NCBI RefSeq assembly: GCF_006874475.1
Contig: NZ_VIRM01000023.1
Coordinates: 1-64,000, forward strand
Direction: 5' to 3'
DNA length: 64,000 nucleotides
From: Microbispora hainanensis
GTDB lineage: Bacteria; Actinomycetota; Actinomycetes; Streptosporangiales; Streptosporangiaceae
The notes under the pieces were generated by a model that saw only the letters and a program-made list of their open reading frames with translations, searched no databases and was not told the DNA's origin. Positions 33,869 to 42,235 of this stretch are shown here, in pieces; position 1 is the first letter of the stretch, and each line of letters starts with the position of its first letter. The translations under genes and the position numbers were made by a program.

Positions 33869-34344
33869 TGGGCCGGTCCCATGTGCCCCGATCCCGTCGT
33901 GCGGAAGCCGCCGCCGGACCGCCCGCGATCCATCATGCCGAACCGCATGGTCACCAGGCCGAAGAGCAGGATGAGCGCGCCGACGATCACGTTGCTGACG
34001 ATCGTCGACGTGGTCGCCATGCCTCCGCGGATCACCCAGGGGGCGATGATGGTCCAGATACCGAGCAGCGGGGCGACCCAGGAGATTCCGTAGGTGCGCC
34101 CGAACGCCGAGCTGTACCCCATCGCCAGGAGCGCCACGGCCAGGCCTGTGATCAGGTTGTTCACGGCAAGCGGAGTCCGCGTGCCGCTGAATCCGACGAT
34201 CCACGGCGAGAGCGCTAGATACAGGCCGCTCAGGAGCGTGAGACCGTCGGCGAGCTGCGCGGCGGGATTCGCCGCGGCGGCCTCGTAGCGAGCGCGCATC
34301 TGCATGATGTCGGGATGCGTCCCGATGTCGGCGCCGTGTGTCAT
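33865..34344 (-). CDS. SPW-repeat membrane protein
   Basis: A 159-aa protein with two SPW repeats. Four hydrophobic helices include GLTLLSGLYLALSPWIVGFS and LLGIWTIIAPWVIRG, with LSPW and IAPW as the signature motifs, and a polar C-terminal tail. The topology is four transmembrane helices with an N-terminal cytoplasmic helix. Function unknown; it is common near stress genes in actinomycetes. ATG 34344. Confidence 0.88.
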   Translation of the reverse strand: MTHGADIGTHPDIMQMRARYEAAAANPAAQLADGLTLLSGLYLALSPWIVGFSGTRTPLAVNNLITGLAVALLAMGYSSAFGRTYGISWVAPLLGIWTIIAPWVIRGGMATTSTIVSNVIVGALILLFGLVTMRFGMMDRGRSGGGFRTTGSGHMGPAH

Positions 34345-34534
34345 ACGTCACACCACCCTTCAGAGGTGTGTGCTGTAGTCCTTATTCCTAGCGTACGCCC
34401 GATTCGTCACTTTTTCCCGGTTTGGCGGGATTGTGTTTATGGGGCGGGTGCGACGGCGCGCCGTGCGGCGTTTAGCCCCTTCACCTGGGGAAAGGGGGGG
34501 TTGGTCAGCTTCTGGAACCGAGAGGAGTGTCCGG

Positions 34535-34729
34535 ATGAGCACGGAGGACAAGTTCCGCAACAAGTCGGAAGAGGTCGCCGGCAAGGCCAAGGAGGGGCTC
34601 GGCAAGGTCACCGACGACGAGAGCCTTGAGGCCGAGGGCCGGGCCGACCAGTCCGAGAGCCACATGAAGCAGGCCGGCGAGAAGATCAAGGACGCCGCCG
34701 GCAAGGTGAAGGACGCCTTCAAGGACTGA
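34535..34729 (+). CDS. CsbD-family stress protein
   Basis: A 64-aa hydrophilic, Lys/Glu/Asp-rich helical protein: DKFRNKSEEVAGKAKEGLGK, DDESLEAEGRADQ, then AGEKIKDAAGKVKDAFKD. This is the CsbD pattern, in Bacillus and actinomycetes a sigma-B-dependent general stress protein of unknown action. GAGGAG lies seven bases before the ATG. The divergent SPW gene is about 190 bp away; a CCCCTT/AAGGGG hairpin lies in the leader. Confidence 0.9.
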   Translation: MSTEDKFRNKSEEVAGKAKEGLGKVTDDESLEAEGRADQSESHMKQAGEKIKDAAGKVKDAFKD

Positions 34730-34880
34730 CCCGCGCGGGGGCGACGATCCGCGGGACCCGGACGATCGGGTGGCGATCGTCGCCGGGGGACGAGGGGCCG
34801 CCGAGCCGGGGACGATCTCCCGGCGCTCCCGTCCCCGCTGGACGGCGTGCATGTCGGTGCGCGCGATGGTGCGGCAAGCG

Positions 34881-34903
34881 GCCGGCCCCCCGAGGGGGCC
34901 GGC
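34881..34903. terminator. Strong G/C hairpin, possible bidirectional terminator
   Basis: GCCGGCCCCC and GGGGGCCGGC form a perfect 10-bp stem with a 3-base loop, 150 bp beyond the csbD-like gene. There is no T-tract, as is common for actinobacterial terminators. Confidence 0.45.
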
Positions 34904-35096
34904 TTCCGCATTCACCGGGTGTTCACCCGGCACGACCGTTCGCGGCCCGACAGCAGATGGCCGGGGCGCAGGAGTCGGCGGCGTAGGAGCCGGCAGGGCG
35001 CGGCAGGTGGCGGAGCCTAGCGGTCGGCGGAGCCTGGGGGTGGCGGTCGGCAGGAGGCGGCGGCTTCGCGAGGGGAGTCGACCGGCTGGTTCGCCT

Positions 35097-35132
35097 GGCT
35101 GTTCACCTGGCTGTTCACCTGGCTGTTCGCCT
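35097..35132. repeat. 12-bp tandem array
   Basis: GGCTGTTCACCT occurs at 35097 and 35109, and with one change at 35121, preceded by a degenerate 13-base copy at 35084. It lies between genes. Confidence 0.85.
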
Positions 35133-35214
35133 GGCGCGACGGTCGTCGTCTCGGGGAGAGCCCGTGCTTCCGGGCCGGTCGGCGCCGGCCCGTGACGGTG
35201 GAAGACGCCCCCGG

Positions 35215-35340
35215 TCAGGCCGCGTGCGGCATCGGCATGCGGAAGGTCGACGTCACAAGAGCCTGAATGAGACGCACGAGCAGCGCCTCCAGGACCATGA
35301 TGGCCGCCCGGGAGAGTACGGCGGCGAGGAACTCAGACAC
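35215..35340 (-). CDS. 41-aa hydrophobic peptide, unknown
   Basis: A short frame from GTG 35340 with GAGG seven bases upstream encodes VSEFLAAVLSRAAIMVLEAL followed by LVRLIQALVTSTFRMPMPHA. It is predicted to form one amphipathic or membrane-associated helix with a polar tail. A 17-bp perfect palindrome lies 77 bp upstream. The good ribosome-binding site and helical periodicity support a real gene. A role is unknown; small toxin or envelope peptide are possibilities only. Confidence 0.45.
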   Translation of the reverse strand: MSEFLAAVLSRAAIMVLEALLVRLIQALVTSTFRMPMPHAA

Positions 35341-35416
35341 TTCACACCTCGTTAGGACAAATCGGCTTCTAGGGAAGAGTGACGCACCAACCTCCCAAAA
35401 CGGCGTAGTTAAGGTT

Positions 35417-35433
35417 ACCGTTCGGTGAACGGT
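35417..35433. promoter_or_regulatory. 17-bp perfect palindrome upstream of 41-aa ORF
   Basis: ACCGTTC-GGT-GAACGGT, perfect 7-bp arms, followed 5 bases later by a third half-site-like GACCGTTG. A/T-rich sequence suiting a -10 (TTAACT on the minus strand) lies next to it. Likely an operator. Confidence 0.45.
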
Positions 35434-35712
35434 CGATGACCGTTGCGGATACACGTCTGATCATGCGTACCCCGCCGTGTCCCCGATCATGAAGCGCGAT
35501 CATCGGTTCCGGGCATCATGCCGCCCCCACGGCGCCGCGAAAAGGGCCGTCAGCGTGCCCCGGCCACACCCGATCGGCCACGCGCGCGGATCAGCCAGGT
35601 ACCCCGGATCGCTCACGCACGCAGGATCGGTCACGCGGGTCGGTCACAGGTGGTCCGTCGTGCGTGCGGGTCACGCGCGGATCACTCAGGCGCGGCGATC
35701 AGTCACGCGTCG

Positions 35713-35865
35713 GGGTCGGTCATGCGTTCGGGTCGGTCACGCGTTCGGGTCGGTCACGGACGCGGGTGGGTCGCGCGTTCGGGTCGGTCAGGGACACGGG
35801 TCGGTCACGCGCGCGGATCGGTCAGGCGCGCGGATCCGTCGCGCGTGCGGATGAGTGACGCGCGG
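35713..35865. repeat. Nine-copy 17-bp tandem array
   Basis: Nine consecutive 17-bp units start at 35713, 35730, 35747, 35764, 35781, 35798, 35815, 35832 and 35849, with consensus GGGTCGGTCACGCGTTC. Copies vary mostly in the last five bases; the period never slips. More degenerate relatives extend upstream to about 35570. There is no spacer pattern, so it is not a CRISPR. Confidence 0.9.
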
Positions 35866-36127
35866 ACGATTCGCGACCACTCACGGGCCGGCCCGTGCCG
35901 CGCGTGCCGGTCGCCGCGCATCGGCCGGCGCGGCTCGCCCGCCGCTCGGTCGCCCGCTCGCCGACCGTCCGGCCGGATGCCCCTGAATGCTCCCGAATGC
36001 CGCTTGATGTTCCCCGGGTGCACGCCGGCAGCGTCCGATCGTGCGCCGGCAGCGTGCCGATCGAAGCATGCTGGGCACGCGCCGATCGCGCGGTGCCGCC
36101 GGCGCGGACCGCGGGAGGCGCCCCGCG

Positions 36128-36790
36128 TTACTTGGCGCCGGCCTTGGTGCGCCGGGCGGTGGTGGTGGCGGGAGTCTTCGCCTCGCCCTTGGCCGTGGTG
36201 CTTCTCCTCCCGGTCGTCCGCCCTGTCGGCGCCGCCGGCTCCTGCGTGGCTCCGGCTCCGGTGGCGGCCGTTCTCGGCGTGGTCCGCCCGGGGGTCTCCT
36301 TCTGTGCACCGCCGAACGGGGACCAGCGCTGCTCCCGGCCCCTGGCGCGCTGGGCGATCATCGTCCCCGCGCCGATGGCCGCCGCCACCGGCCACTCCAG
36401 GATGCCGAGCGCGGCCAGCGCCCCGAGCCCGCCGTAGTACATGATTCGCTCCGGCGGCGGCAGGAACGTGCGGGCGACGTCCATGGCCTGCCCGACGTCG
36501 CGGCCGCTGATGTGCGGCATGCCGACGTGCGGCAGGTGCATCTCGGGTGGCCGGAACTGGATGCGCATGAACGGCAGGTTCAGGTCCAGCTGGGGCCGGT
36601 GCTCCTCCTTCGTCTCCATGCTCTTGCCGGCGCGCGGAGCCGGAGTGGTCGTGGGCCGCGTTGTCGTGGGCCGCGTGGTCGTCGTCCGGGCGCGGGTCGT
36701 CCGGCCCCGGGCGGTCGTCGTGCCGGTCGTGGTCGTGCCGGCGGTCGTGCCAGCCGTGGTCGTGCCCGGCGTCGCCTCGGTCGTGGTCAT
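36128..36790 (-). CDS. Thr-rich/Lys-Arg-rich protein with central membrane segment, unknown
   Basis: A 220-aa protein in three parts: a Thr-rich N-terminus (TTTRPTTTRPTTT repeats), a conserved-looking core (LNLPFMRIQFRPPEMHLPHV, then DVGQAMDVARTFLPPPERIM), a hydrophobic stretch GGLGALAALGILEWPVAAAI, and a basic Thr/Lys/Arg tail. The tail could bind DNA or cell-wall polymers. I do not recognise a characterised family, although similar core sequences occur in actinomycetes. GGGGAGG lies four bases before the ATG. Confidence 0.7.
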   Translation of the reverse strand: MTTTEATPGTTTAGTTAGTTTTGTTTARGRTTRARTTTTRPTTTRPTTTPAPRAGKSMETKEEHRPQLDLNLPFMRIQFRPPEMHLPHVGMPHISGRDVGQAMDVARTFLPPPERIMYYGGLGALAALGILEWPVAAAIGAGTMIAQRARGREQRWSPFGGAQKETPGRTTPRTAATGAGATQEPAAPTGRTTGRRSTTAKGEAKTPATTTARRTKAGAK

Positions 36791-36967
36791 GGATCCTCCC
36801 CGATGACGTGTCCCGACGCGGATCGCTGCCCGACCCGCGAGAGCTTCGGGAAAATGACCTTTCTATCCTCTATCGAGCCTCCTGGGGTTGCTGGTGCGGA
36901 TAGCGACTATTTGCCCACTCTTGCCGGTGCTTTCGTCTCCGTACGCCCCCTGCGCGAGGATGGGGGC

Positions 36968-37552
36968 ATGACACGGATCGGGATCTTGCTGTTCGACCAG
37001 GTGGAGGAACTCGACGCGGTCGGCCCCTGGGAGGTCTTCGGTGTGTGGGCCAAACTGCGCCCGGACGAGGCGGAGGTCGTCGCGTTCGCGCCCGAGGCGG
37101 GAGCCGTACGGGCGTCGAAGGGGCTGATGCTGCACGCCGACAGGTCGGCGGCCGACGTCGGTGACCTGGACGTCTTCCTGCACCCGGGCGGCGCCGGGAC
37201 CCGTCCCCAGCTGAAGGACCCCGACCACCTCGCCTGGGTGCGGGACCTGCGTGGACGCGTGCCCCTGATGACCAGCGTCTGCACCGGGTCGCTCGTCTTC
37301 GCCGCGGCCGGGCTGCTGGCGGGCCGTCCGGCGACCACGCATTGGGGCGCCCTCGACCTGCTCGCCGAGCTCGACCCGACCATCGACGTCCGGCGCGAGG
37401 AGCGTTTCGTCGACGACGGCGACGTGGTCACCTCGTCCGGGGTGTCGGCGGGAATCGACATGGCGCTCCACCTGGTGGCACGGCTCGCCGGGGTCGAGCG
37501 GGCCCGGGAGGTGCGCCGGCGCATGCAGTACGACCCCGAGCCCCCGGTCTGA
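36968..37552 (+). CDS. DJ-1/PfpI-family protein
   Basis: A 194-aa glutamine amidotransferase-like protein: GILLFDQVEELDAVGPWEVF at the start, FLHPGGAGT, the nucleophile-elbow cysteine in SVCTGSLVFAAAGLL, and a following TTHWGALD. This pattern matches the isonitrile hydratase/AraC-N-terminal branch of DJ-1/PfpI. The substrate is unknown. GAGG precedes the ATG at nine bases; the open frame extends upstream without homology. Confidence 0.87.
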   Translation: MTRIGILLFDQVEELDAVGPWEVFGVWAKLRPDEAEVVAFAPEAGAVRASKGLMLHADRSAADVGDLDVFLHPGGAGTRPQLKDPDHLAWVRDLRGRVPLMTSVCTGSLVFAAAGLLAGRPATTHWGALDLLAELDPTIDVRREERFVDDGDVVTSSGVSAGIDMALHLVARLAGVERAREVRRRMQYDPEPPV

Positions 37553-37585
37553 CGGCCCGCCCGGTGGTCCCCCCGGGGAGCCGGT

Positions 37586-38587
37586 CTACCGGTCGAGGAC
37601 GTGCAGCGCGCGGGAGCCGGTGCTGAGCAGCTCCGGCCCGTCCTCGCCGCACACGACCACGTCGGCCACGCGGGCGCCGAAGAGCTCGGGCAGATAGATG
37701 GCGGGCTCCAGGCAGACGGTCATCCCGGCCTCGAACCTCTCCCCGGCCGCCAGCCAGGGCCCCTCGGCCGGGCTCAGCCCGATGCCCCGGCCGGCGCGGG
37801 CGGCGGCGTAGGCGCCGTAGCCGCTTCCGTCGATGACCTCGCGGGCGACCGCCGCGGCCTCGGCGCACGCGACCCCGGGGCGTACGAGGTCGACGGCGGC
37901 CCGCTGCGCGGCGAGGACGACCGAGTACATGGCGTCGAAGTCCTCCGGCGGCTCGGCGACCGCGAAGACCCGGGCGACCTCGGCGCAGTAGCCGTTCCAG
38001 CGCCCGCCGATCGAGACGAGCAGCGCGTCGCCGGGGTTGATCACCCGGTCGCACGGCCGGTGGCGCGGGCCGGCGGAGTGCTCGCCCGCCGCCACGAGCA
38101 CGGAGGGGGTCCCTTCGCAGCCCGTCTCGGCGAGCATCGCCCGCAGCCTGCGGGCCATCGCCAGCTCGGTGGCGCCGAACCACGCCAGCTCGCGGGCGGC
38201 GAGCAGCACGGCGTCGGCCGCCGCGGCGGCGTGCCGCATCGCGGCCACCTCGTCGGCCCGCTTGCGCAGGCGGAGCGGCGCGAGGACGGCCGAGGCCAGC
38301 ACGAGCTCCGCGTCGAGGCGCAGCGCGAACAGCTCGGCGGCGGGCATCTGCGGGTCCACCGCCACACGGCGGGCCGTCGGCGGCACAAGGGCCGCCGCCT
38401 GCGCGGGGTCACCGGCCTGGGCGGGCGGCCCGTCGAGCGCCACCACGAGGTAGCTCTCGCCGTCCGCGCCCGCCGGCGGGCCCGCCCGCAGGTAGCGGAA
38501 GTCCGGGGAGGGCCGCAGCACGAGGGCGTCGACCCCCGCCCCGGTCATCCCCGCGCGCACGTCCTCCAGCATGAGCGGGTCGATCAT
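37586..38587 (-). CDS. M24-fold (aminopeptidase P/creatinase-like) protein lacking most metal ligands
   Basis: A 333-aa pita-bread-fold protein. It aligns to M24B peptidases through PGDALLVSIGGRWNGYCAEV, AGRGIGLSPAEGP and GMTVCLEPAIYLPELFGARV. Of the five metal ligands (D, D, H, E, E), the first is Ser (SIGG), the second Glu (AEVAR), the His is Arg (GRGIGL) and the last Glu is Ala (RVADV); only the EP glutamate remains. RHRPCDR keeps a His where creatinase, a metal-free relative, has its catalytic His. A metal-independent amidinohydrolase or hydrolase is therefore more likely than a peptidase. The ATG overlaps the upstream ATPase gene stop (ATGA). Confidence 0.82.
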   Translation of the reverse strand: MIDPLMLEDVRAGMTGAGVDALVLRPSPDFRYLRAGPPAGADGESYLVVALDGPPAQAGDPAQAAALVPPTARRVAVDPQMPAAELFALRLDAELVLASAVLAPLRLRKRADEVAAMRHAAAAADAVLLAARELAWFGATELAMARRLRAMLAETGCEGTPSVLVAAGEHSAGPRHRPCDRVINPGDALLVSIGGRWNGYCAEVARVFAVAEPPEDFDAMYSVVLAAQRAAVDLVRPGVACAEAAAVAREVIDGSGYGAYAAARAGRGIGLSPAEGPWLAAGERFEAGMTVCLEPAIYLPELFGARVADVVVCGEDGPELLSTGSRALHVLDR

Positions 38588-39519
38588 GACGCGGAGGACG
38601 GCTCCGGCGCGTGCAGCCAGCAGGCCACCGGCCCGAAGTCCGGTTCCTTCTCCCGGCACACGTCCATGACCAGCGGGCAGCGGGGGTGGAACCGGCAGCC
38701 CGCCGGGGGATCGGCGGGGTCGGGCACGTCCCCGGGCAGCTCGGCGGGCAGCACGCCCGCGCCGTCGGGGGAGGGGATCGCGGCGAGCAGCGCCCGCGTG
38801 TACGGGTGCCGGGGGTCGGCCCACACCTCGGCGGTCGGGCCGGTCTCCACCACCTTGCCGAGATACATGACCGCGATCCGGTCGGCGATCAGCCGTACGA
38901 CGGACAGGTCGTGGCTGATGAACAGCAGGCCCGCGCCGGACTCCACGGCGAGGTCGCGCATGAGCCGGGCCACCTGCGCCTGGGCGGAGGCGTCCAGCGC
39001 CGAGATCGGCTCGTCCCCGATCAGCAGCGACGGCCGGGCGGCGAGCGCCCGTGCGATCGCGACGCGCTGCCGCTGCCCGCCGGAGAACTCGTGCGGATAT
39101 CGGCCGGCGAAGTCGCGTGGCAGGCCGACCCGTTCGAGCAGGTCGGCGGGGCTGGTCGCGCTGTCGCCCGCGGTCCGCAGCCCGTCGGCGATCTGCGCGC
39201 CCACGCGGCGGCGCGGGTTCAGCGAGGAGTACGGATCCTGGAACACCATCTGTACGCCGGTGAGCGCGGGGTCTCTGCGGCGCAGCCCGAGCGGCGTCAC
39301 CGGCCGCCCGCCGACGAGGATCCGTCCCGAGGCCGCGCCGTGCAGCCCGCACACCGCCCTGGCCAGGGTGGACTTGCCGCATCCCGACTCGCCGACCAGG
39401 CCGACGACCTCGCCGGCGGCGACGTGCAGGCTCGCCCCGGCCACCGCTCGCACGACCGGGCGGCCCGGCGTGCGGTGCTCCACGACCAGGTCCTCCACGG
39501 ACAACAGGGGCGCGGTCAT
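38584..39519 (-). CDS. Peptide-type ABC transporter ATPase (DppF/OppF-like)
   Basis: A 311-aa ABC ATPase: Walker A GESGCGKST, Q-loop VFQDPYSSLNPRRRV, signature FSGGQRQRVAIARAL, Walker B LLIGDEPISALD, H-loop LLFISHDLSVV. The C-terminal oligopeptide-type extension has CRFHPRCPLVMDVC, the iron-sulfur-type cysteine motif of this family. It energises uptake of peptides or similar solutes. Its ATG overlaps the preceding ATPase gene by 4 nt. Confidence 0.93.
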   Translation of the reverse strand: MTAPLLSVEDLVVEHRTPGRPVVRAVAGASLHVAAGEVVGLVGESGCGKSTLARAVCGLHGAASGRILVGGRPVTPLGLRRRDPALTGVQMVFQDPYSSLNPRRRVGAQIADGLRTAGDSATSPADLLERVGLPRDFAGRYPHEFSGGQRQRVAIARALAARPSLLIGDEPISALDASAQAQVARLMRDLAVESGAGLLFISHDLSVVRLIADRIAVMYLGKVVETGPTAEVWADPRHPYTRALLAAIPSPDGAGVLPAELPGDVPDPADPPAGCRFHPRCPLVMDVCREKEPDFGPVACWLHAPEPSSAS

Positions 39520-40319
39520 CGTGACTCCTCCGCGGGCGGCACGGGCAGGGCGTCGAGCAGCGAACGGGTGTAGGGGTGGCTCGGCTCGCGCAGCACCCGG
39601 CCGCGCGGGCCGGTCTCCACGACCAGCCCGTCCTTCATCACGCTCACCTCGTCGGCGACCGCCGACATCACGCCGAGGTCGTGGGTGACGAGGAGGACGG
39701 CGAGGCCGAGGTCGTCGCACAGGCCGCGCAGCAGGCGCAGGATCCCGGCCTGCACGGTGACGTCGAGCGCGGTCGTCGGCTCGTCGGCGATGAGCACCTC
39801 GGGCTCGCAGGCCAGCGCGACGGCGATGGCGATGCGCTGCCGCATGCCGCCGGAGAACTGGTGCGGGTAGCGCTTCAGCGCCTCCTCGGGGCCCGGGATG
39901 CGCACCTTGGCGAGCAGGCCGGCGGCCCGCTCCCGCGCCTCCTTCCTGCCGACGCCCAGGTGGTGGCGCATGTGCTCGGTGAGCTGCCGCTCCACCGTCA
40001 GCATCGGGTGCAGGCTGGTCGCCGGGTCCTGGAAGACCATGGCGATCTTCGCGCCGCGCACCTCGTTGAGCTCGCGGGCAGGCATCTCCAGCAGGTCGCG
40101 GCCGCCGAAGGCGATCCGTCCCGACACCCGGGAGCCGTGGGGGAGCAGGCCGAGCACGGCGAGCCCGGTCATGGTCTTGCCCGAGCCGCTCTCGCCGGCG
40201 AGGCCGTGCACGCGGCCGGCCTCCAGGGTCAGGTCGACGCCGTGCAGGACGTCGTGGCCGCCGATCGAGACCCGCAGCCCTTCGATCGTCAGCGCCGCCG
40301 TCTTCGGTGCGGCCGTCAC
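39516..40319 (-). CDS. Peptide-type ABC transporter ATPase (DppD/OppD-like)
   Basis: A 267-aa ABC ATPase: Walker [12 protein letters not shown]-loop [15 protein letters not shown], signature [15 protein letters not shown], Walker [17 protein letters not shown]-loop [10 protein letters not shown]. It lacks the C-terminal cysteine motif of longer DppD proteins, ending soon after [16 protein letters not shown] start in a GTGA overlap with the permease gene. Confidence 0.93.
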   Translation of the reverse strand: MTAAPKTAALTIEGLRVSIGGHDVLHGVDLTLEAGRVHGLAGESGSGKTMTGLAVLGLLPHGSRVSGRIAFGGRDLLEMPARELNEVRGAKIAMVFQDPATSLHPMLTVERQLTEHMRHHLGVGRKEARERAAGLLAKVRIPGPEEALKRYPHQFSGGMRQRIAIAVALACEPEVLIADEPTTALDVTVQAGILRLLRGLCDDLGLAVLLVTHDLGVMSAVADEVSVMKDGLVVETGPRGRVLREPSHPYTRSLLDALPVPPAEESR

Positions 40320-41191
40320 AGTGCACGCTCCTTGATCGCCCGGGCGGTACGCGGGTCGAGCGCGTCGCGCAGCGTGTCGCCGAGGAAGTTGAACGCGAGG
40401 ACGACCGTGAGGATCGCGAGCCCGGGGAACGTCGCGACCCACCAGCTGTCGAAGACCTCCACCCCTCCGGCGACCATCGCGCCCCACTCGGGCGACGGCG
40501 GCTTGGCGCCGAGCCCGAGGAACGACAGGCCCGACAGCAGCAGCAGCGCGGTGCCGATGTCGAGGGTGGCGAGCACCAGCACGGGTCCGGTGACGTTGGG
40601 CAGCACGTCCACCCGCAGCGACCGCCAGGCGGAAAAGCCCAGCAGCCTGCCGCTCAGCACGAACTCCCGTTCCCGTACGCCGAGCACCAGGCCGCGGGTG
40701 ACCCGCGCGTACGCCGGCCAGGCGACGACGAGCACGGCGAGCACCGCGTTGCCGAGGCTCGCGCCGAGGGCGGCGGCGACGACCATCGCGAGGATGACGG
40801 TGGGGAAGGCGAACACGAGGTCGGCCAGGCGCATGATCGTCTCGTCCACCCACCGGCCGAAGTAGCCGGCGCAGGCGCCGAGCAGGCCGCCGATCACCAC
40901 CGACAGCGCCACCAGCAGCAGCGTCAGCGGGATGGACACCCGCGCGCCGTACATGATCCGGCTGAGGATGTCGCGGCCGAGCTGGTCGGTGCCGAGCCAG
41001 TGGCCGGGGCCGGGCGGCGCGAGCCGGGGCAGCTCCTGCGCCAGCGGGTCGTGCGGCGCGAGCACGGGCGCGGCCAGCGCGACCACGATCCAGATCAGCG
41101 CGACGACGGTGCCGACGATCGCCAGCGGCCGCCGCCACGCCTGCGGGAGCCGGCTCACGCGGGTGCGCGCGAACAGGCCGGCGCGCTTCAC
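40316..41191 (-). CDS. Peptide-type ABC transporter permease (DppC/OppC-like)
   Basis: A 291-aa inner-membrane permease with an N-terminal helix (LAIVGTVVALIWIVVALAA), the OppC-N type LAPPGPGHWLGTDQLGRDIL segment and five more helices. The EAA-like ATPase-docking loop is in AWPAYARVTRGLVLGVRERE. GTG start overlaps the upstream permease stop (GTGA). Confidence 0.93.
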   Translation of the reverse strand: MKRAGLFARTRVSRLPQAWRRPLAIVGTVVALIWIVVALAAPVLAPHDPLAQELPRLAPPGPGHWLGTDQLGRDILSRIMYGARVSIPLTLLLVALSVVIGGLLGACAGYFGRWVDETIMRLADLVFAFPTVILAMVVAAALGASLGNAVLAVLVVAWPAYARVTRGLVLGVREREFVLSGRLLGFSAWRSLRVDVLPNVTGPVLVLATLDIGTALLLLSGLSFLGLGAKPPSPEWGAMVAGGVEVFDSWWVATFPGLAILTVVLAFNFLGDTLRDALDPRTARAIKERAL

Positions 41192-42213
41192 GAGACCCTC
41201 ACTCTCGGGTCGATGACGCCGTACAGCACGTCGACGACCAGGTTGATGACGAGGTAGACCACGCCCACCACGAGGCCGACGCCCATGACGGCGGGCAGGT
41301 CGAGGGTGGTGGCGCTCTTGTAGGCGTACTGGCCGACGCCCGGCCAGGCGAAGACGGCCTCCACCAGCACGGTGCCGGACAGCAGGCTGCCGAACGCCAG
41401 ACCGGCCACGGTGATGATCGGCACCAGCGCGGGGCGCAGCACATAGCGGAACAGCACCACGCGGCCCGGCAGGCCCTTGGCGCGGGCCGCGCGCACGTAG
41501 TCCTGCCCGAGCACCTCCAGCACGGCCGAGCGGGTGAACCGCGTCAGCAGGCCGATCGTGTAGAGGGCCAGCACGAGCGCCGGCGCGGCCAGGTGGCCGA
41601 CGGCCGAGGAGAGCACGTCCCAGCGCCCCGACAGCAGGGCGTCGACCGTGAGGAGGCCGGTGACCTGCGGCGGCGGGGTCATCCCGGGATCGATGCGGCC
41701 GCTGCCCGGGGTGATCTGGAGCCGGAAGAAGAACACGTAGAACGCCACGAGCGCGAGCCAGAACGTCGGCACCGAGATGCCGATCAGGCTCAGCACCCGC
41801 AGCACGTGGTCGGAGATCCGGTCGCGGCGCAGCGCCGCGATCACGCCGAATCCCACGCCGAGGATCAGCGAGACGAGGATCGCGGCCCCGGCCAGCTCCA
41901 GCGTGGCCGGCACCGCCTCGGAGAGGTCGTCGAGCACCGGGCGGTGGCTCTGCTGGCTCGTCCCGAGGTCGCCGTGCAGCAGCCCTTCGAGGTGCAGCAG
42001 GTATTGCTGCGGCAGTGGCCGGTCGAGGCCGTGGTCGGCGCGCCACTGGGCCACGATCCCCGGGTCGCCGAGCGCCCGCTGGCCGAGGTTGGCCGCCACG
42101 GGGTCGCCCGGCACCAGGTTGGTCAGCACGAAGGTGACCAGCGTGATCCCCAGCGCCAGCAGCACCGCCGTGACGATGCGGCGCACCAGGAACCGGGCGA
42201 GCGGGCTGCGCAC
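41188..42213 (-). CDS. Peptide-type ABC transporter permease (DppB/OppB-like)
   Basis: A 341-aa permease: ARFLVRRIVTAVLLALGITL at the start, the conserved NLVPGDPV, six predicted helices, and the docking loop RAARAKGLPGRVVLFRYVLR. The partner of the DppC-like permease. GTG 42213 is chosen from homology; it is 22 nt after the binding-protein gene, with GGGGAA upstream. Confidence 0.92.
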   Translation of the reverse strand: MRSPLARFLVRRIVTAVLLALGITLVTFVLTNLVPGDPVAANLGQRALGDPGIVAQWRADHGLDRPLPQQYLLHLEGLLHGDLGTSQQSHRPVLDDLSEAVPATLELAGAAILVSLILGVGFGVIAALRRDRISDHVLRVLSLIGISVPTFWLALVAFYVFFFRLQITPGSGRIDPGMTPPPQVTGLLTVDALLSGRWDVLSSAVGHLAAPALVLALYTIGLLTRFTRSAVLEVLGQDYVRAARAKGLPGRVVLFRYVLRPALVPIITVAGLAFGSLLSGTVLVEAVFAWPGVGQYAYKSATTLDLPAVMGVGLVVGVVYLVINLVVDVLYGVIDPRVRVS

Positions 42214-42235
42214 CGCCCGGTTCCCCGTACGACGT

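Larger units (their letters stand above)
34730..35214. other. Gene-free interval after csbD-like gene
   Basis: No supported gene is seen in these 485 bp; the open frames are low-complexity G/R/A/P readings. It holds a strong G/C hairpin (34881-34903) and a 12-bp tandem array (35097-35132), annotated separately. Confidence 0.6.
35341..36127. other. Repeat-rich gene-free interval
   Basis: In 787 bp no convincing gene is seen. It holds a palindromic regulatory region for the 41-aa ORF (35417-35433), a tandem 17-bp array (35713-35865) with more degenerate relatives from about 35570, and G/C-rich DNA up to the end of the next gene. Long open frames in all phases here reflect the repeats. Confidence 0.6.

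Noticed and set aside
35713-35865. CRISPR array
   Set aside because: Units are 17 bp back to back with no unique spacers, and no cas genes are in the window.
36041-36967. N-terminal extension of the DJ-1/PfpI gene
   Set aside because: The extra ~300 residues are antisense to another gene and low-complexity; ATG 36968 matches the family start.
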